Positions 9,173-18,470 of a stretch of DNA of 64,000 nucleotides are shown in pieces. The position numbers and the translations under genes are program-made. The stretch covers positions 1,364,001-1,428,000 of the forward strand of contig OY760140.1 in NCBI GenBank assembly GCA_963663215.1, in the 5' to 3' direction. This stretch comes from BJGV01 sp003230615. GTDB lineage: Bacteria; Pseudomonadota; Gammaproteobacteria; Burkholderiales; Nitrosomonadaceae. The notes under the pieces are model-generated. The model had not been told where the DNA came from, searched no databases, and was given only the letters and a program-made list of their open reading frames with translations. Numbering within the stretch: position 1 is the stretch's first letter; each line of letters starts with the position of its first letter.

Positions 9173-9440
9173 GACGATTTTGGGAACCCAGGAGACTTAT
9201 TAAATTCTAGCCAGCAACCTAACAAACCTGTAGTCTTTAGGCTCTCTCTGTACATGAATAACCAAGGTTGGTAAGACCAGTATTTTTTCATGAATAACTC
9301 CAAGCGTGTGAGGAAAAATAAGCAGAATATTATTAATTCCCACACGGATGTTTCATCTGCCGAGTTACAAAACCACATTATATCCTTATTCCACCGGTGT
9401 TAAATGCGTCATTGCACCAAAGATAGATTGAGTGAAAATG

Positions 9441-9605
9441 ATACTCGTGTTAATTCAGCTATTGTTTACATATATGCCCGTAATGCCAAATCTGTTTGGC
9501 ACAACTGCCATTGATATCTAGGCATGGGTACGTATCGTTGCTTTCGGTATATTGTTATTTACTGCAGTTGAAATTGAAAAGTACCTGATCCGTAAGAAAA
9601 ACTAG
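9441..9605 (+). pseudogene. C-terminal fossil of a cation-transporting P-type ATPase
   Basis: The plus strand translates to the last 54 residues of a P2-type ATPase: ILVLIQLLFTYMPVMPNLFG, then TTAIDI, an in-frame TAG at 9519-9521, AWVRIVAFGILLFTAVEIEK and YLIRKKN before the normal stop. The pattern (two last transmembrane helices, then VExEK-x-[LI]-x-R) is the usual C-terminus; the TAG sits where Trp is normal, suggesting TGG to TAG. Nothing of the catalytic domains remains. It lies between ubiJ and ubiE on the opposite strand; the remaining 9173-9440 shows no gene. Confidence 0.7.
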
Positions 9606-9608
9606 ATT

Positions 9609-10343
9609 CTAAAATTTGAACCCTCGATGCAGTGCAACTACTCCAGCGGCAAGATTGAAGTATTCAACCCGCTCGAAACCAGTATGCTGCATCAGTTGCT
9701 TTAATTCTTCCTGAGAAGGATGCACACGAATAGACTCAGCCAGATAACGATAGCTATTTTCATCATTGACAATAAATTTACCTATAGCCGGCAATACTTT
9801 GAATGAGTAGTTATCATAGAAAGCTTGTAGTGGCTTCCATACTTTGGAAAATTCAAGCACTATGACACAGCCACTAGGTCGTAGCACTCGTAGCATTTCT
9901 TTTAATGCTACGTCTTTGTGGGTCATATTTCTGAGACCAAAAGCAACACTCACACAATCAAAATAATTCTCGGGAAAAGGCAACTTCTCTGCATCACACT
10001 GTGCTACCGAAATGTCCATACCATAATCTAAAATACGGTCACGGCCTATGGTGAGCATGGAATTGTTAATATCAGTGAGCCAGATTTCTCCACTCTCGCC
10101 TATGTGTTTAATAAGCAATGTACTCAAATCTGCAGTACCACCAGCAATATCGAGCACTCGACTACCCGCCTTGACGCCACTTGTTTCTACAGCAAAACGT
10201 TTCCACAATCTGTGTAGCCCCACTGACATGAGATCATTCATCAAATTATAGCGTTCTGCTACTGAGTCAAAAACACCTGCAACCTTGTGCGCTTTATCAG
10301 TTTCAGGAATGGATTTAAAACCGAAATGAGTGGTCTTGATCAT
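9609..10343 (-). CDS. ubiE: demethylmenaquinone/ubiquinone C-methyltransferase
   Basis: 244 residues, normal family length. Start KTTHFGFKSIPETDKAHKVA and the segment FDSVAERYNLMNDLMSVGLH are characteristic. The SAM-binding motif is VLDIAGGTADLS (about residues 65-76), and FGLRNMTHKDVALKEMLRVL is the UbiE/COQ5 signature. It methylates the quinone ring (2-methoxy-6-polyprenyl-benzoquinol to the 3-methyl product) using S-adenosylmethionine. It belongs to the ubiE-ubiJ-ubiB group on the minus strand, with the DUF971 gene upstream. Confidence 0.96.
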   Translation of the reverse strand: MIKTTHFGFKSIPETDKAHKVAGVFDSVAERYNLMNDLMSVGLHRLWKRFAVETSGVKAGSRVLDIAGGTADLSTLLIKHIGESGEIWLTDINNSMLTIGRDRILDYGMDISVAQCDAEKLPFPENYFDCVSVAFGLRNMTHKDVALKEMLRVLRPSGCVIVLEFSKVWKPLQAFYDNYSFKVLPAIGKFIVNDENSYRYLAESIRVHPSQEELKQLMQHTGFERVEYFNLAAGVVALHRGFKF

Positions 10344-10430
10344 AAATGTTTATTTCATTGCGCAACATAGATATGGCTTTTGCATAAACTGTGCCAATTG
10401 AAGTTGCTTTGTCCTATAGCATTGATTCTT

Positions 10431-10823
10431 TTATGTGGGTAATTCTGCAATTGGCTCTCTACTTGCACCCGCCTCATCCATCCTTCGTAGGTAATGTTGC
10501 CACATATCATTCTGGTCGAGGCCATATCTATAGAGCAGATCCCATGAATAGAGTCCTGTATTATGACCATCGGAGAAATTTAGCTGAATTGCGTAACTGC
10601 CTACTGGATCAATATGATTTATTTTTACTTTCTGCTTTCCAGTTTGTAATATTTCTTGCCCAGGACCATGCCCACGTACTTCTGCCGAGGGCGAATAAAC
10701 CCGTAGAAATTCAAAAGAAAATCGAAAAGTCTTTCCATCTTCAAAAGAAACTTCCAGAAACCCGGATTGTTGATGTAATTTTATTTCAATAAGTCTAGGG
10801 GTTTTTGTGCTTAGCCCTGCCAT
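10431..10823 (-). CDS. DUF971 (GBBH-like N-terminal) domain protein
   Basis: 130 residues. The whole protein is one DUF971 domain, with the typical segments LIEIKLHQQSGFLEVSFEDG, FLRVYSPSAEVRGHG and the end YSWDLLYRYG. The domain also occurs at the N-terminus of gamma-butyrobetaine hydroxylases and in proteins linked to Fe-S cluster assembly. Placement immediately upstream of ubiE is common in betaproteobacteria. Its molecular role here is not known. The tail DEAGASREPIAELPT is probably flexible. Confidence 0.85.
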   Translation of the reverse strand: MAGLSTKTPRLIEIKLHQQSGFLEVSFEDGKTFRFSFEFLRVYSPSAEVRGHGPGQEILQTGKQKVKINHIDPVGSYAIQLNFSDGHNTGLYSWDLLYRYGLDQNDMWQHYLRRMDEAGASREPIAELPT

Positions 10824-10985
10824 AACAGCATTCTCTCAATATAACAACGCATAATAAACAAGTCTAGAAACTTAAAACATAAACTTATCGAACACATTTT
10901 GATTTAATATCTGTTCTTTAATACCAATAAAACTCTGCACAAAATAATATATATCCACTTTTAATCTATATTATTACCCAAGTAT

Positions 10986-11435
10986 TTAGCGTAGGCTGAG
11001 CAACTCTACATCAAAAACCAATACTGCATTTGGTGGAATCGAGTCACCAGCCCCGCGCGAACCATATGCAAGATGGGCGGGAATGATTAGAGTTCTCTGC
11101 CCCCCGACTTTCATGCCGACAACTCCTTGATCCCAACCTTTAATTACACGTCCCGAACCCAGTGGAAAAGTAAAAGCTGTACCACGATCGAGTGAACTGT
11201 CAAACTTCTCTCCTTTTTTTTTCAGTGAGGTTGCATTGTATAGCCAACCCGTGTAGTGAACTTTAACGGTGTGACCACCGCTCGCCTCTTCACCAGTTCC
11301 TATTTTGACATCAGTTATTATGAGTTCTGTCACTTTATTAGCATCCTGTTTGGTATCAGCAAGAGCATGCTGGGATAGCATTGCTGTGCTGAGAATTAGT
11401 ACGCTCAAATTAAGAAAAGTTTTTACTTTGGTCAT
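10986..11435 (-). CDS. FKBP-type peptidyl-prolyl isomerase, exported
   Basis: About 149 residues from the ATG at 11435, preceded by GAGGT; an in-frame start ten codons earlier would precede the signal peptide awkwardly. Signal peptide FLNLSVLILSTAMLSQHALA, then a single FKBP domain with VKVHYTGWLY, FDSSLDRG, FPLGSGRVIKGWDQG and AYGSRGAGDSIPPNAVLVFD. These include the residues lining the active pocket. It should catalyse proline isomerisation in the periplasm. It is monocistronic. Confidence 0.93.
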   Translation of the reverse strand: MTKVKTFLNLSVLILSTAMLSQHALADTKQDANKVTELIITDVKIGTGEEASGGHTVKVHYTGWLYNATSLKKKGEKFDSSLDRGTAFTFPLGSGRVIKGWDQGVVGMKVGGQRTLIIPAHLAYGSRGAGDSIPPNAVLVFDVELLSLR

Positions 11436-11721
11436 GATTACCTCAGAGAAATAAATTGAGAACATTGGATTATAATTTGAAACAACTGGCTATTCTAGTA
11501 TCCTTTAACTCGTTATTTTTAGAAAAGAGACACTATCAAAGAACTTATTAGTTAAAAAAATCGGAACTCTAGGATATTAAGCATTCAAGTATTATACCCA
11601 GTATGTTTAGCTTGTCATTGCAGATAGATCTAATCAACAGTTTAATTTGTAGGTTTAAAACGGATAACCATACTTAAGATTTAAGGCACATTCTCCTTCT
11701 AAAGAGTATACCAGGGTTAGA

Positions 11722-11838
11722 TTAGGAGAAATTGGATGTATTTGCATGATTCATGATAAAACGTGAAGGTTGCTCAGGACTGAGAATTGCTACCTTGTGT
11801 CCGATATTTTCTATAGAGACCATTTTGTTACCTTAAAC
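11722..11838 (-). pseudogene. possible C-terminal fragment of an alpha/beta hydrolase
   Basis: Within the 590-base gap 11466-12055, the minus strand encodes NKMVSIENIGHKVAILSPEQ, then PSRFIMNHANTSNFS and a stop. The pattern I-E-N-x-G-H followed by a Pro/Glu turn and a final helix is the usual end of alpha/beta hydrolases, with the catalytic His in GH. There is no upstream part. The evidence is short and the call is tentative. I see nothing else in the gap except AT-rich DNA. Confidence 0.3.
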
Positions 11839-12055
11839 CAAACCACCAAGCTGTACTGAATAATCCCTTGATGTAAAATACATGTCACTTACCTACAAAC
11901 AATAGCTATTTTGTTTAGTAACAAAAATTGTGATGAACATAATAACGAAATCATTAATCACATAATTACACAATGGTCATTTTTACATAGAAAATATGAA
12001 TGCTAATTCGCAACATAACCCGGTTGTACAAAATGAACCTTACTTTCAAATATAA

Positions 12056-13312
12056 ATGAGCCCAACACCCATTGAATTAATCGGTGCAGTATTGTTCGCC
12101 ATTGCATTGATTCATACCTTTTCAACAAAATTCTTCGAACATTTAGCCCATACACGTCCAGCTCACTCTGGAATATGGCACTTTCTGGGCGAGGTCGAAG
12201 TCGTCTTCGGCTTCTGGGCAATGGTATTAATCGTAGCGTTTTTGATCACGAATGGTAAACAAGCTGCCACGACCTACCTTGAGCAGCAAAGTTTTACAGA
12301 ACCAATGTTCGTATTTGCCATTATGGTAATCGCGGGTAGTCGGCCGATTATCCAATTTGCGATGCTCTGCGTCAAAATAATCGCACGGATCATTCCATGG
12401 TCAGATGGGAAGGCCTTTTACTTTGTTACTTTATCATTTGTACCACTACTAGGTTCCTTCATCACAGAACCTGCTGCTATGACAATAGCTGGACTTATTC
12501 TTCTTGATCGCTATTACTCCAAGGGGATTACAACCCGACTTAAGTATGTCACGCTCGGTGTTCTATTGGTCAACGTGTCAATTGGTGGAACGATGACATC
12601 GTTTGCTGCCCCACCAGTACTCATGGTGGCAGGTAAGTGGGGATGGGACAGCGCCTTCATGTTTGCTACGTTTGGTTGGAAAGCCATGCTAGCGGTACTA
12701 GTAAATGCTTTGGTGGTCACCGTTCTATTTCGACGTGAACTGTCACAAATGCAATACGAAGAACAATCCCAGCAAACAAAAACTCCGCTGCCAGTACTAT
12801 TTATCCACCTATTTTTTCTGGTAGGTGTAGTGACATTCGCTCATCATCCAGAGGTCTTCATGGGTTTACTGCTCTTCTTTATTGGTTTTGCTCACGCTTA
12901 TGTGCGTTATCAGGACCGGTTAATCCTACGTGAAGGACTGATGGTTGCTTTCTTTCTTGCCGGCCTTGTTATTCTCGGAGGAGAACAAAAATGGTGGCTG
13001 CAACCTATATTGGTGGGAATGGATAACACCACACTCTTTTACGGCGCTACCATACTCACCGCGATTACTGACAATGCAGCGCTAACTTTCCTCGGCTCCT
13101 TGCTGGAAGGAACGAGTGCAGAGTTCCAATATTCGCTTGTCGCTGGAGCAGTCACAGGGGGCGGCTTGACAGTCATTGCCAATGCGCCAAATCCGGCAGG
13201 TTTTGCCATACTCAAAGAATCGTTTGAAGACGATGCGATCCATCCTTTAGGACTACTAGTAGCCGCGTTACCGCCTACATTTATTGCTATTCTTGCGTTT
13301 CAGCTGCTTTGA
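12056..13312 (+). CDS. putative Na+/H+ antiporter (Na_H_antiport_3 type)
   Basis: 418 residues with about eleven membrane helices. Conserved blocks include FVPLLGSFITEPAAMTIAGL (residues about 123-142), GTMTSFAAPPVLMVAGKWGW and ITDNAALTFLGSLLEG with AGAVTGGGLTVIANAPNPAG near the C-terminus. The paired half-helices with TD-N and Gly-rich turns are characteristic of the arsenite/NhaD superfamily, and I associate this set with the putative Na+/H+ antiporter family PF07399. It probably exchanges Na+ for H+ at the inner membrane. No clear ribosome site precedes the ATG. It stands alone. Confidence 0.8.
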   Translation: MSPTPIELIGAVLFAIALIHTFSTKFFEHLAHTRPAHSGIWHFLGEVEVVFGFWAMVLIVAFLITNGKQAATTYLEQQSFTEPMFVFAIMVIAGSRPIIQFAMLCVKIIARIIPWSDGKAFYFVTLSFVPLLGSFITEPAAMTIAGLILLDRYYSKGITTRLKYVTLGVLLVNVSIGGTMTSFAAPPVLMVAGKWGWDSAFMFATFGWKAMLAVLVNALVVTVLFRRELSQMQYEEQSQQTKTPLPVLFIHLFFLVGVVTFAHHPEVFMGLLLFFIGFAHAYVRYQDRLILREGLMVAFFLAGLVILGGEQKWWLQPILVGMDNTTLFYGATILTAITDNAALTFLGSLLEGTSAEFQYSLVAGAVTGGGLTVIANAPNPAGFAILKESFEDDAIHPLGLLVAALPPTFIAILAFQLL

Positions 13313-13588
13313 GCTAGCAACGTAATTACCTTCTACCGCGTAGAATACCGCTTTTAGTCTTTATCTTTTCAACTTGCTTACGCAGACTATATTGCCATTA
13401 GCGAGCACGCCAAGCCAAACGTGATACTCACTATGCAACATACAATATATTGAAGACTATAGAAAAAGAGTAAACAGGAAGGGTCTGGTTAGGATTACTT
13501 GTTAGTATTACAAGTAGCAGGGGTATTATCCCTAAAAACTATATATGATGGGAGCGCCTGGAGAGGATACATTCAACCACTATATTTT

Positions 13589-14409
13589 TTAGACAGAATG
13601 ACTGTGCTTCTCCATCCACTTTTTAATACGGTTGGCATCACCAATGCGGGTATTCTTTCCCCAAGAGTCAAGCAACACAATTATGACCGGTTTGCCGAGT
13701 ATTTGTGCATACATAACCAAACAACGTCCGGCCGCCTTTAGAAAACCTGTTTTTGATATGTCTATGTACCAAACCCCGCGACGCACAAGACTATTGGAAT
13801 TTTTATATAGTAGGCTACGCTTTTTATGCGGGAGTTTCACTGAATGCACTGCAGTAGTAGTGCATTTACGTATCATCTCGTAGCTGTATGCAGCTTCAAC
13901 CAGTTTCGCTAAATCACGAGCGGTGGAAACATTTCTACTACTTAGTCCAGTAGATTCAACAAACAAGCTATTCCCCATACCAAGTTCAAATGCCTTATTG
14001 TTCATTGCTTTAACAAATACTTTAGTGCCGCCTGGATAAGTGCGCCCCAATGCTGCAGCTGCACGATTATCGGAAGACATCAGTGCCAATAACAGTATCT
14101 CTTCACGAGTAAGCCTAGCTCCTACTGATAACCGTGAACGAGTATTCTTGATGCGATCAACATCAGCCGATTTAATAGTGATCTTTTCAGTTAGTGGCAA
14201 TTGTGCATCAAGTACTACCATCGCCGTCATCAGCTTGGTAATAGAAGCAATTGGCCTAATCTTATCTGCTTTCTTACCGTAAATAACACGTACCTGCTCT
14301 GCGTCTAAAACAAGGGCAGACTCGAACCTGAGATGCAAACCACCTGGCTGTGCAAAAGCACCGCCAGTGAATAGGATCGCTAAAGATAATGTCAGGATTA
14401 TTTTTTCAT
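13589..14409 (-). pseudogene. pbpG: PBP7-like D-alanyl-D-alanine endopeptidase, frameshifted at start
   Basis: The body is a complete S11 peptidase: SITK (SxxK nucleophile motif), SDN (SxN) and KTG are all present, so the fold and active site are intact. It should cleave peptidoglycan cross-links in the periplasm. The signal peptide lies upstream in frame as IILTLSLAILFTGGAFAQ, but the only ATG (14407-14409) is out of frame: ATG, six As, then TAA. One additional A would give MKKIILTLSLAI, a perfect signal peptide. The gene is therefore off by a one-base contraction in a short A-run. A TTG at 14338 would give a version without export signal. Slippage could restore expression. Confidence 0.75.
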
Positions 14410-14560
14410 TTTTCTTTCTACGACCAAAAAAATACCTACTCTTTTTGGCTTTGAAAACTATTCCAGCTAACCTTAATATATATCAGAAAACTGAATATAA
14501 ACTGTATATCATTTCTTGAGAAAAAGCTATATTTTGCTACCCTATAAAATCAATAGGTTA

Positions 14561-16399
14561 TTAATCCACCCCGGTCATAGTATCTGGATTATCCTCTATA
14601 TCATCAACCAATTGCAGCCTCGACTGCTCTTCCTGTTGTTGCAGCTCCCACATATGGGCATAAAAGCCTTTCGCCACAAGAAGCTCTCGGTGGGTACCAC
14701 GCTCGATGATGCTACCTTTGTCTAGCACCAAAATTTGATCAGCATCAGCAATCGTGGAAAGTCGATGAGCAATTGTAAGTGTAGTACGGTTCGAAGCGAT
14801 ACGCTTCAACTCTTCCTGTATAGCTTTTTCTGACTTTGAATCCAACGCCGAGGTAGCTTCGTCAAAAATAAGGATCTCCGGTTTCTTCAAAATCGCACGT
14901 GCAATTGCAACACGCTGTTTTTCTCCTCCAGAAAGCTTTAGTCCTCGCTCTCCAACTGTGGTTTCATACTTATCTGGCAGATTCTCGATAAAATTGTGAA
15001 TGTGTGCCGATTTGGCCGCCTCAAAAATCTCTTCACAACTTGCAGAGGGACGCCCATAAGCAATGTTGTAATAGATACTATTGTTAAACAAAATAGTGTC
15101 TTGGGGAACAATACCTATAGCCGCTCGCAGGCTCTTCTGAGTTATATCACGAATATCTTGATTATTTATAAGAATACGGCCACCAGTCACATCATAGAAA
15201 CGAAATAGTAAACGCGAGAGCGTGGATTTACCTGACCCGCTGTGTCCTACTACCGCAATGTTGTGTCCAGCAGGAATGTCAAAACTCAAGTTGAATAAAA
15301 TCTGACGATTAGATTCATAACTAAAATTTACGCTCTCGAAGCGAACTACAGCATCCCTCAGAATGAGATCAGTTGCACCTGATTTGTCTTTTATTTCCTC
15401 GTTCTCTGTCAACAATGCAAACATTTTTTCCATGTCCGCTAGTGAATGCTTGATTTCACGATAAACGAATCCAAGAAAATGTAGTGGCATATAAAGCTGC
15501 AGCATAAAAGCATTGACTAACACCAGGTCACCCAATGACATGGATCCTTTGATCACACCATCGGACGCGAGTAACATTAACAAGGTCATTCCTAGTGCAA
15601 TAATTGCACTTTGTCCGGCGTTGAGCGCTGCAAGTGAAGTCTGGTTGCGCACCGCTGCAATCTCCCACTTCTGCATATGTTCATCGTATCGTTTCGCTTC
15701 CCATGATTCATTGCCAAAATATTTTACCGTCTCATAATTCAGCAGGCTGTCGATAGCGCGGGTATTCGCTTTTGAGTCCATATCGTTCATGGTGCGACGA
15801 AAGATCATGCGCCATTCAGTAATAATCAGCGTGAGCGCAATATAAGCAACCAACGTTGTAAATATGATCACAGAGAACCAGATGTCGTACATAGAAAGAA
15901 GAATTGCCGCCACTAAGCCAATTTCAAACAGTGTCGGTAAGATATTGAACAGCATAAAATTGAGCAGGAAAGATATGCCACGTGAACCACGCTCAATATC
16001 ACGCGATACGCCACCAGTCTGTCTTTCCAAGTGAAAACGCAGTGATAACGCATGCAAGTGCCCAAACACCCTAATTGCAACCCGCCGAATTGCTCGTTGC
16101 GTTACCTTGGCAAATATAGCATCGCGTATTTCTCCAAACAACGTACCACACAAACGCAATACTCCGTAACCAACCACTAACAATACAGGCAACACCAACA
16201 TGCTATGTGGCTGATCAAGCGCGTCGACGATTTCTTTCAACACCAACGGCACCGCTACACTGGCAAGTTTGGCCATTACCAATAGCGACAATGCCAATGC
16301 TACCCTGGTTTTAAATTCCCACAGATAAGGTAATAAGGCACGAATAGTTTTCCAATCGTTGCGATTGACTGATGGCTTTTCTAAACGGGTGGGACGCAT
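14561..16399 (-). CDS. Atm1-type ABC exporter (ATPase fused to permease)
   Basis: 612 residues. Six membrane helices (about residues 35-320) precede a nucleotide-binding domain with Walker A VVGHSGSGKSTLSR, signature LSGGEKQRVAIARAIL and Walker B ILIFDEATSALD. The membrane region contains DIERGSRGISFLL and NYETVKYFGNE, which mark the ATM1/HMT1 subfamily that exports glutathione-linked metals or persulfides. The N-terminal domain order is that of a homodimeric half-transporter. The neighbouring genes are unrelated. Substrate is inferred from the family only. Confidence 0.88.
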   Translation of the reverse strand: MRPTRLEKPSVNRNDWKTIRALLPYLWEFKTRVALALSLLVMAKLASVAVPLVLKEIVDALDQPHSMLVLPVLLVVGYGVLRLCGTLFGEIRDAIFAKVTQRAIRRVAIRVFGHLHALSLRFHLERQTGGVSRDIERGSRGISFLLNFMLFNILPTLFEIGLVAAILLSMYDIWFSVIIFTTLVAYIALTLIITEWRMIFRRTMNDMDSKANTRAIDSLLNYETVKYFGNESWEAKRYDEHMQKWEIAAVRNQTSLAALNAGQSAIIALGMTLLMLLASDGVIKGSMSLGDLVLVNAFMLQLYMPLHFLGFVYREIKHSLADMEKMFALLTENEEIKDKSGATDLILRDAVVRFESVNFSYESNRQILFNLSFDIPAGHNIAVVGHSGSGKSTLSRLLFRFYDVTGGRILINNQDIRDITQKSLRAAIGIVPQDTILFNNSIYYNIAYGRPSASCEEIFEAAKSAHIHNFIENLPDKYETTVGERGLKLSGGEKQRVAIARAILKKPEILIFDEATSALDSKSEKAIQEELKRIASNRTTLTIAHRLSTIADADQILVLDKGSIIERGTHRELLVAKGFYAHMWELQQQEEQSRLQLVDDIEDNPDTMTGVD

Positions 16400-16576
16400 T
16401 TATTAATTTCCGAAAAAAGTCATGACTGGAACAATATATTTAATCTGACATTTTTAGGATGAAAGATACAATTTCTAGTCGTTGTAGGTAGATCAGAATT
16501 TTCTCTCTTCGGAATACAAATAGAGCGCTCTTGCTCATTTCCCGGGAGTTAGCAATCCGTATTGAGGTGACACACC

Positions 16577-16700
16577 TTAGAAATTCTCAATACCGTTGGT
16601 GTGATTTACATCCACGGTAAATTTTTTGTAACTATGGTTGATATAAAAACGCCCATCATATCTCACACTCTCGAGTGCAGCATGTCCTATCTATAGCTTT
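16577..16700 (-). pseudogene. C-terminal remnant of an IS1595/IS1016-like transposase
   Basis: The minus strand reads HAALESVRYDGRFYINHSYK, then KFTVDVNHTNGIENF and a stop where WGV/WSL would follow in the family. The V-x-x-N/H-H-T-N-x-I-E-x-F block is the catalytic C-terminal region of IS1595/ISXO2-type transposases. Only about 40 residues survive and I found no terminal repeats. The rest of 16400-16710 holds no gene. The assignment is from pattern memory. Confidence 0.45.
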
Positions 16701-16710
16701 ATGTGTAAAT

Positions 16711-17070
16711 CTACACTTCACTCTTATGAATAAAAAGCTGGTCGAGTACCTGATGTAAATCATCTAGCGCTGAACCCATGATGAGACCTGCACAATTATG
16801 ATATAGATATAATTTACATGAAACGAGTTTATACAAATTATCACGTGCGTGAATATTAAATTCACGCCATGCCAATACCGGCTGATCGTTAGCCAAACTA
16901 TCAACGCATAGCCAAACTTCGCTATTAAGAATTACTTCAAGACCGCGATGCTGTGACAGTGTTACACGTAGGGGACTACCATATCGCAACAAAGCGAGAC
17001 GCCCCCTGTTATAACATGTTGCTTCAATCTTCTTAGGAAGCATGCGCCATGGAAGGGTCAACGTATTCAT
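16711..17070 (-). CDS. conserved protein of unknown function near cbbX
   Basis: About 119 residues from the ATG at 17070 (MNTLTLPWRMLPKKIEATCY); a longer TTG start at 17109 is less likely. No membrane segment and no signal peptide. There are two visible blocks: LPKKIEATCYNRGRLALLRYG near the start (shown in part) and the C-terminal LYLYHNCAGLIMGSALDDLHQVLDQL region, probably a beta strand followed by helices. I do not recognise a family. It sits about 240 bases downstream of cbbX on the same strand, which may hint at a link to the RuBisCO cluster, but that is only proximity. Confidence 0.55.
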   Translation of the reverse strand: MNTLTLPWRMLPKKIEATCYNRGRLALLRYGSPLRVTLSQHRGLEVILNSEVWLCVDSLANDQPVLAWREFNIHARDNLYKLVSCKLYLYHNCAGLIMGSALDDLHQVLDQLFIHKSEV

Positions 17071-17309
17071 ACCGGTTCCAGCATCATCCTTCACCTTTCT
17101 ATTTTGCAAGGATTATTCTACTTATGCTGTGGTGAATACAGGTCAAATCCCGCTTTGGTAAGAACTATGTGCATGATACTCTTGGATTTAACGCGTTTAG
17201 AACCCACTAACACACTTCTAAGCAAAGATTAGTTTGTTCTTTTCTTTTTATTATTCTTCTCCTGCCTAGAGGCTAGATCAATAAATTATCCTTAGCTTCA
17301 ATATAAAAA

Positions 17310-18263
17310 TTAGGTGGATTTTTTTGCTTCCTCATACGTACCTGATGGACCATCAGACTTACCTTCAAGAAATACACGGCTAGCTAGAATGTCTTCTGCT
17401 TCAATTGTCATGAGATCTGCTTTGGACAATGCTTTCTTGGCTCCAGCGAATAAACGATTAGCTTGACGAAGCCGTGCACGATCGAGAGCATTACGGATTG
17501 AACGAGCATTGGCAAAGTGTGCCAATTTCATGCGTAACCGGATATATTTTCCAAATGCTGCTTCTCCGGTCGAACTGAAACGGTAATTTTGTTCTGTTAG
17601 CATAAGATTGGCAATTTCAAGTAATTCATCGGCACTATAGTCGGGGAAGTCGATGTGGTGTGCAATGCGTGAACGCATACCGGGATTGCTATGGAAGAAC
17701 ATGTCCATTCGGTCTTTGTAGCCGGCCAAGATTACGACTAGATCGTCGCGGTTATTTTCCATTGTTTGTAGCAAAATTTCTATGGATTCAGCGCCGTAAT
17801 CACGCTCGTTCTCAGGCTTGTATAGATAATAGGCTTCATCAATGAATAAAGTACCCCCCATAGCCTTTTTTAATACTTCTTTGGTCTTAGGCGCGGTGTG
17901 ACCAATATATTGGCCAACTAAGTCGTCACGTGTAACAGATACAAGATGCCCCTCTCGCACATAGCCCAAACGATGCAATATTTCTGACATACGTAACGCA
18001 ACTGTAGTTTTCCCAGTACCGGGGTTACCGGTAAAACTCATATGTAAACTAGGTGCACCAGCAGTCAAATCCATTTTCTTACGTACGCGATCGACGAGCA
18101 ATAGTGCCGCAGTCTCACGAATGCGAGTTTTTACAGGCTTCAAACCGATCAACTCACGATCAAGCTTATCTAGCACTTCCTTGATATTGGAAGCGTGAAA
18201 CTCGGCATCCAGATCAACTGAATTATTATCGGAGGGGGCGGGTTCTTTCGGATCTTTTTTCAC
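17310..18263 (-). CDS. cbbX: RuBisCO activase CbbX (red type)
   Basis: 317 residues, an AAA+ protein with Walker A GNPGTGKTTVA (about residues 83-93), pore-loop segment GQYIGHTAPKT, Walker B GGTLFIDEAYYLY and sensor regions NPGMRSRIAHHIDFPD. CbbX remodels inhibited form IC RuBisCO by pulling the extended C-terminus of CbbL. The gene follows cbbL-cbbS on the same strand, as in red-type operons. The open reading frame is intact even though its substrate gene cbbL is broken. Confidence 0.95.
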   Translation of the reverse strand: MKKDPKEPAPSDNNSVDLDAEFHASNIKEVLDKLDRELIGLKPVKTRIRETAALLLVDRVRKKMDLTAGAPSLHMSFTGNPGTGKTTVALRMSEILHRLGYVREGHLVSVTRDDLVGQYIGHTAPKTKEVLKKAMGGTLFIDEAYYLYKPENERDYGAESIEILLQTMENNRDDLVVILAGYKDRMDMFFHSNPGMRSRIAHHIDFPDYSADELLEIANLMLTEQNYRFSSTGEAAFGKYIRLRMKLAHFANARSIRNALDRARLRQANRLFAGAKKALSKADLMTIEAEDILASRVFLEGKSDGPSGTYEEAKKST

Positions 18264-18439
18264 GTATTATCCACACAAAATGATACGGGGTATTAGATGT
18301 CACATACTTTGTTTATCTTTATATTTAAAGTAAACAGGCCCATACAAGAAATTCATGTTGCAAAATAGACTCATCGAAGTAATTAACTTCCACCCAGATT
18401 GCTTGAATAGTTCTACCTGCTCACCTACATCTCAGATTG

Positions 18440-18464
18440 CTCCCTCCCCCAAAGGGGAAGGGAG
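18440..18464 (-). terminator. stem-loop between cbbS and cbbX
   Basis: An 11-base arm CTCCCTCCCCC, loop AAA, and arm GGGGAAGGGAG form a GC-rich hairpin with one mismatch, beginning seven bases after the cbbS stop. No T-run follows on the minus strand, so it is probably an RNA-stability or attenuation element that lowers cbbX relative to cbbLS instead of a full intrinsic terminator. Confidence 0.55.
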
Positions 18465-18470
18465 ATTTCG

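Noticed and set aside
9151..9378. Minus-strand ORF overlapping the ubiJ start
   Set aside because: Different frame from ubiJ, no conserved motif; it is a shadow of noncoding sequence.
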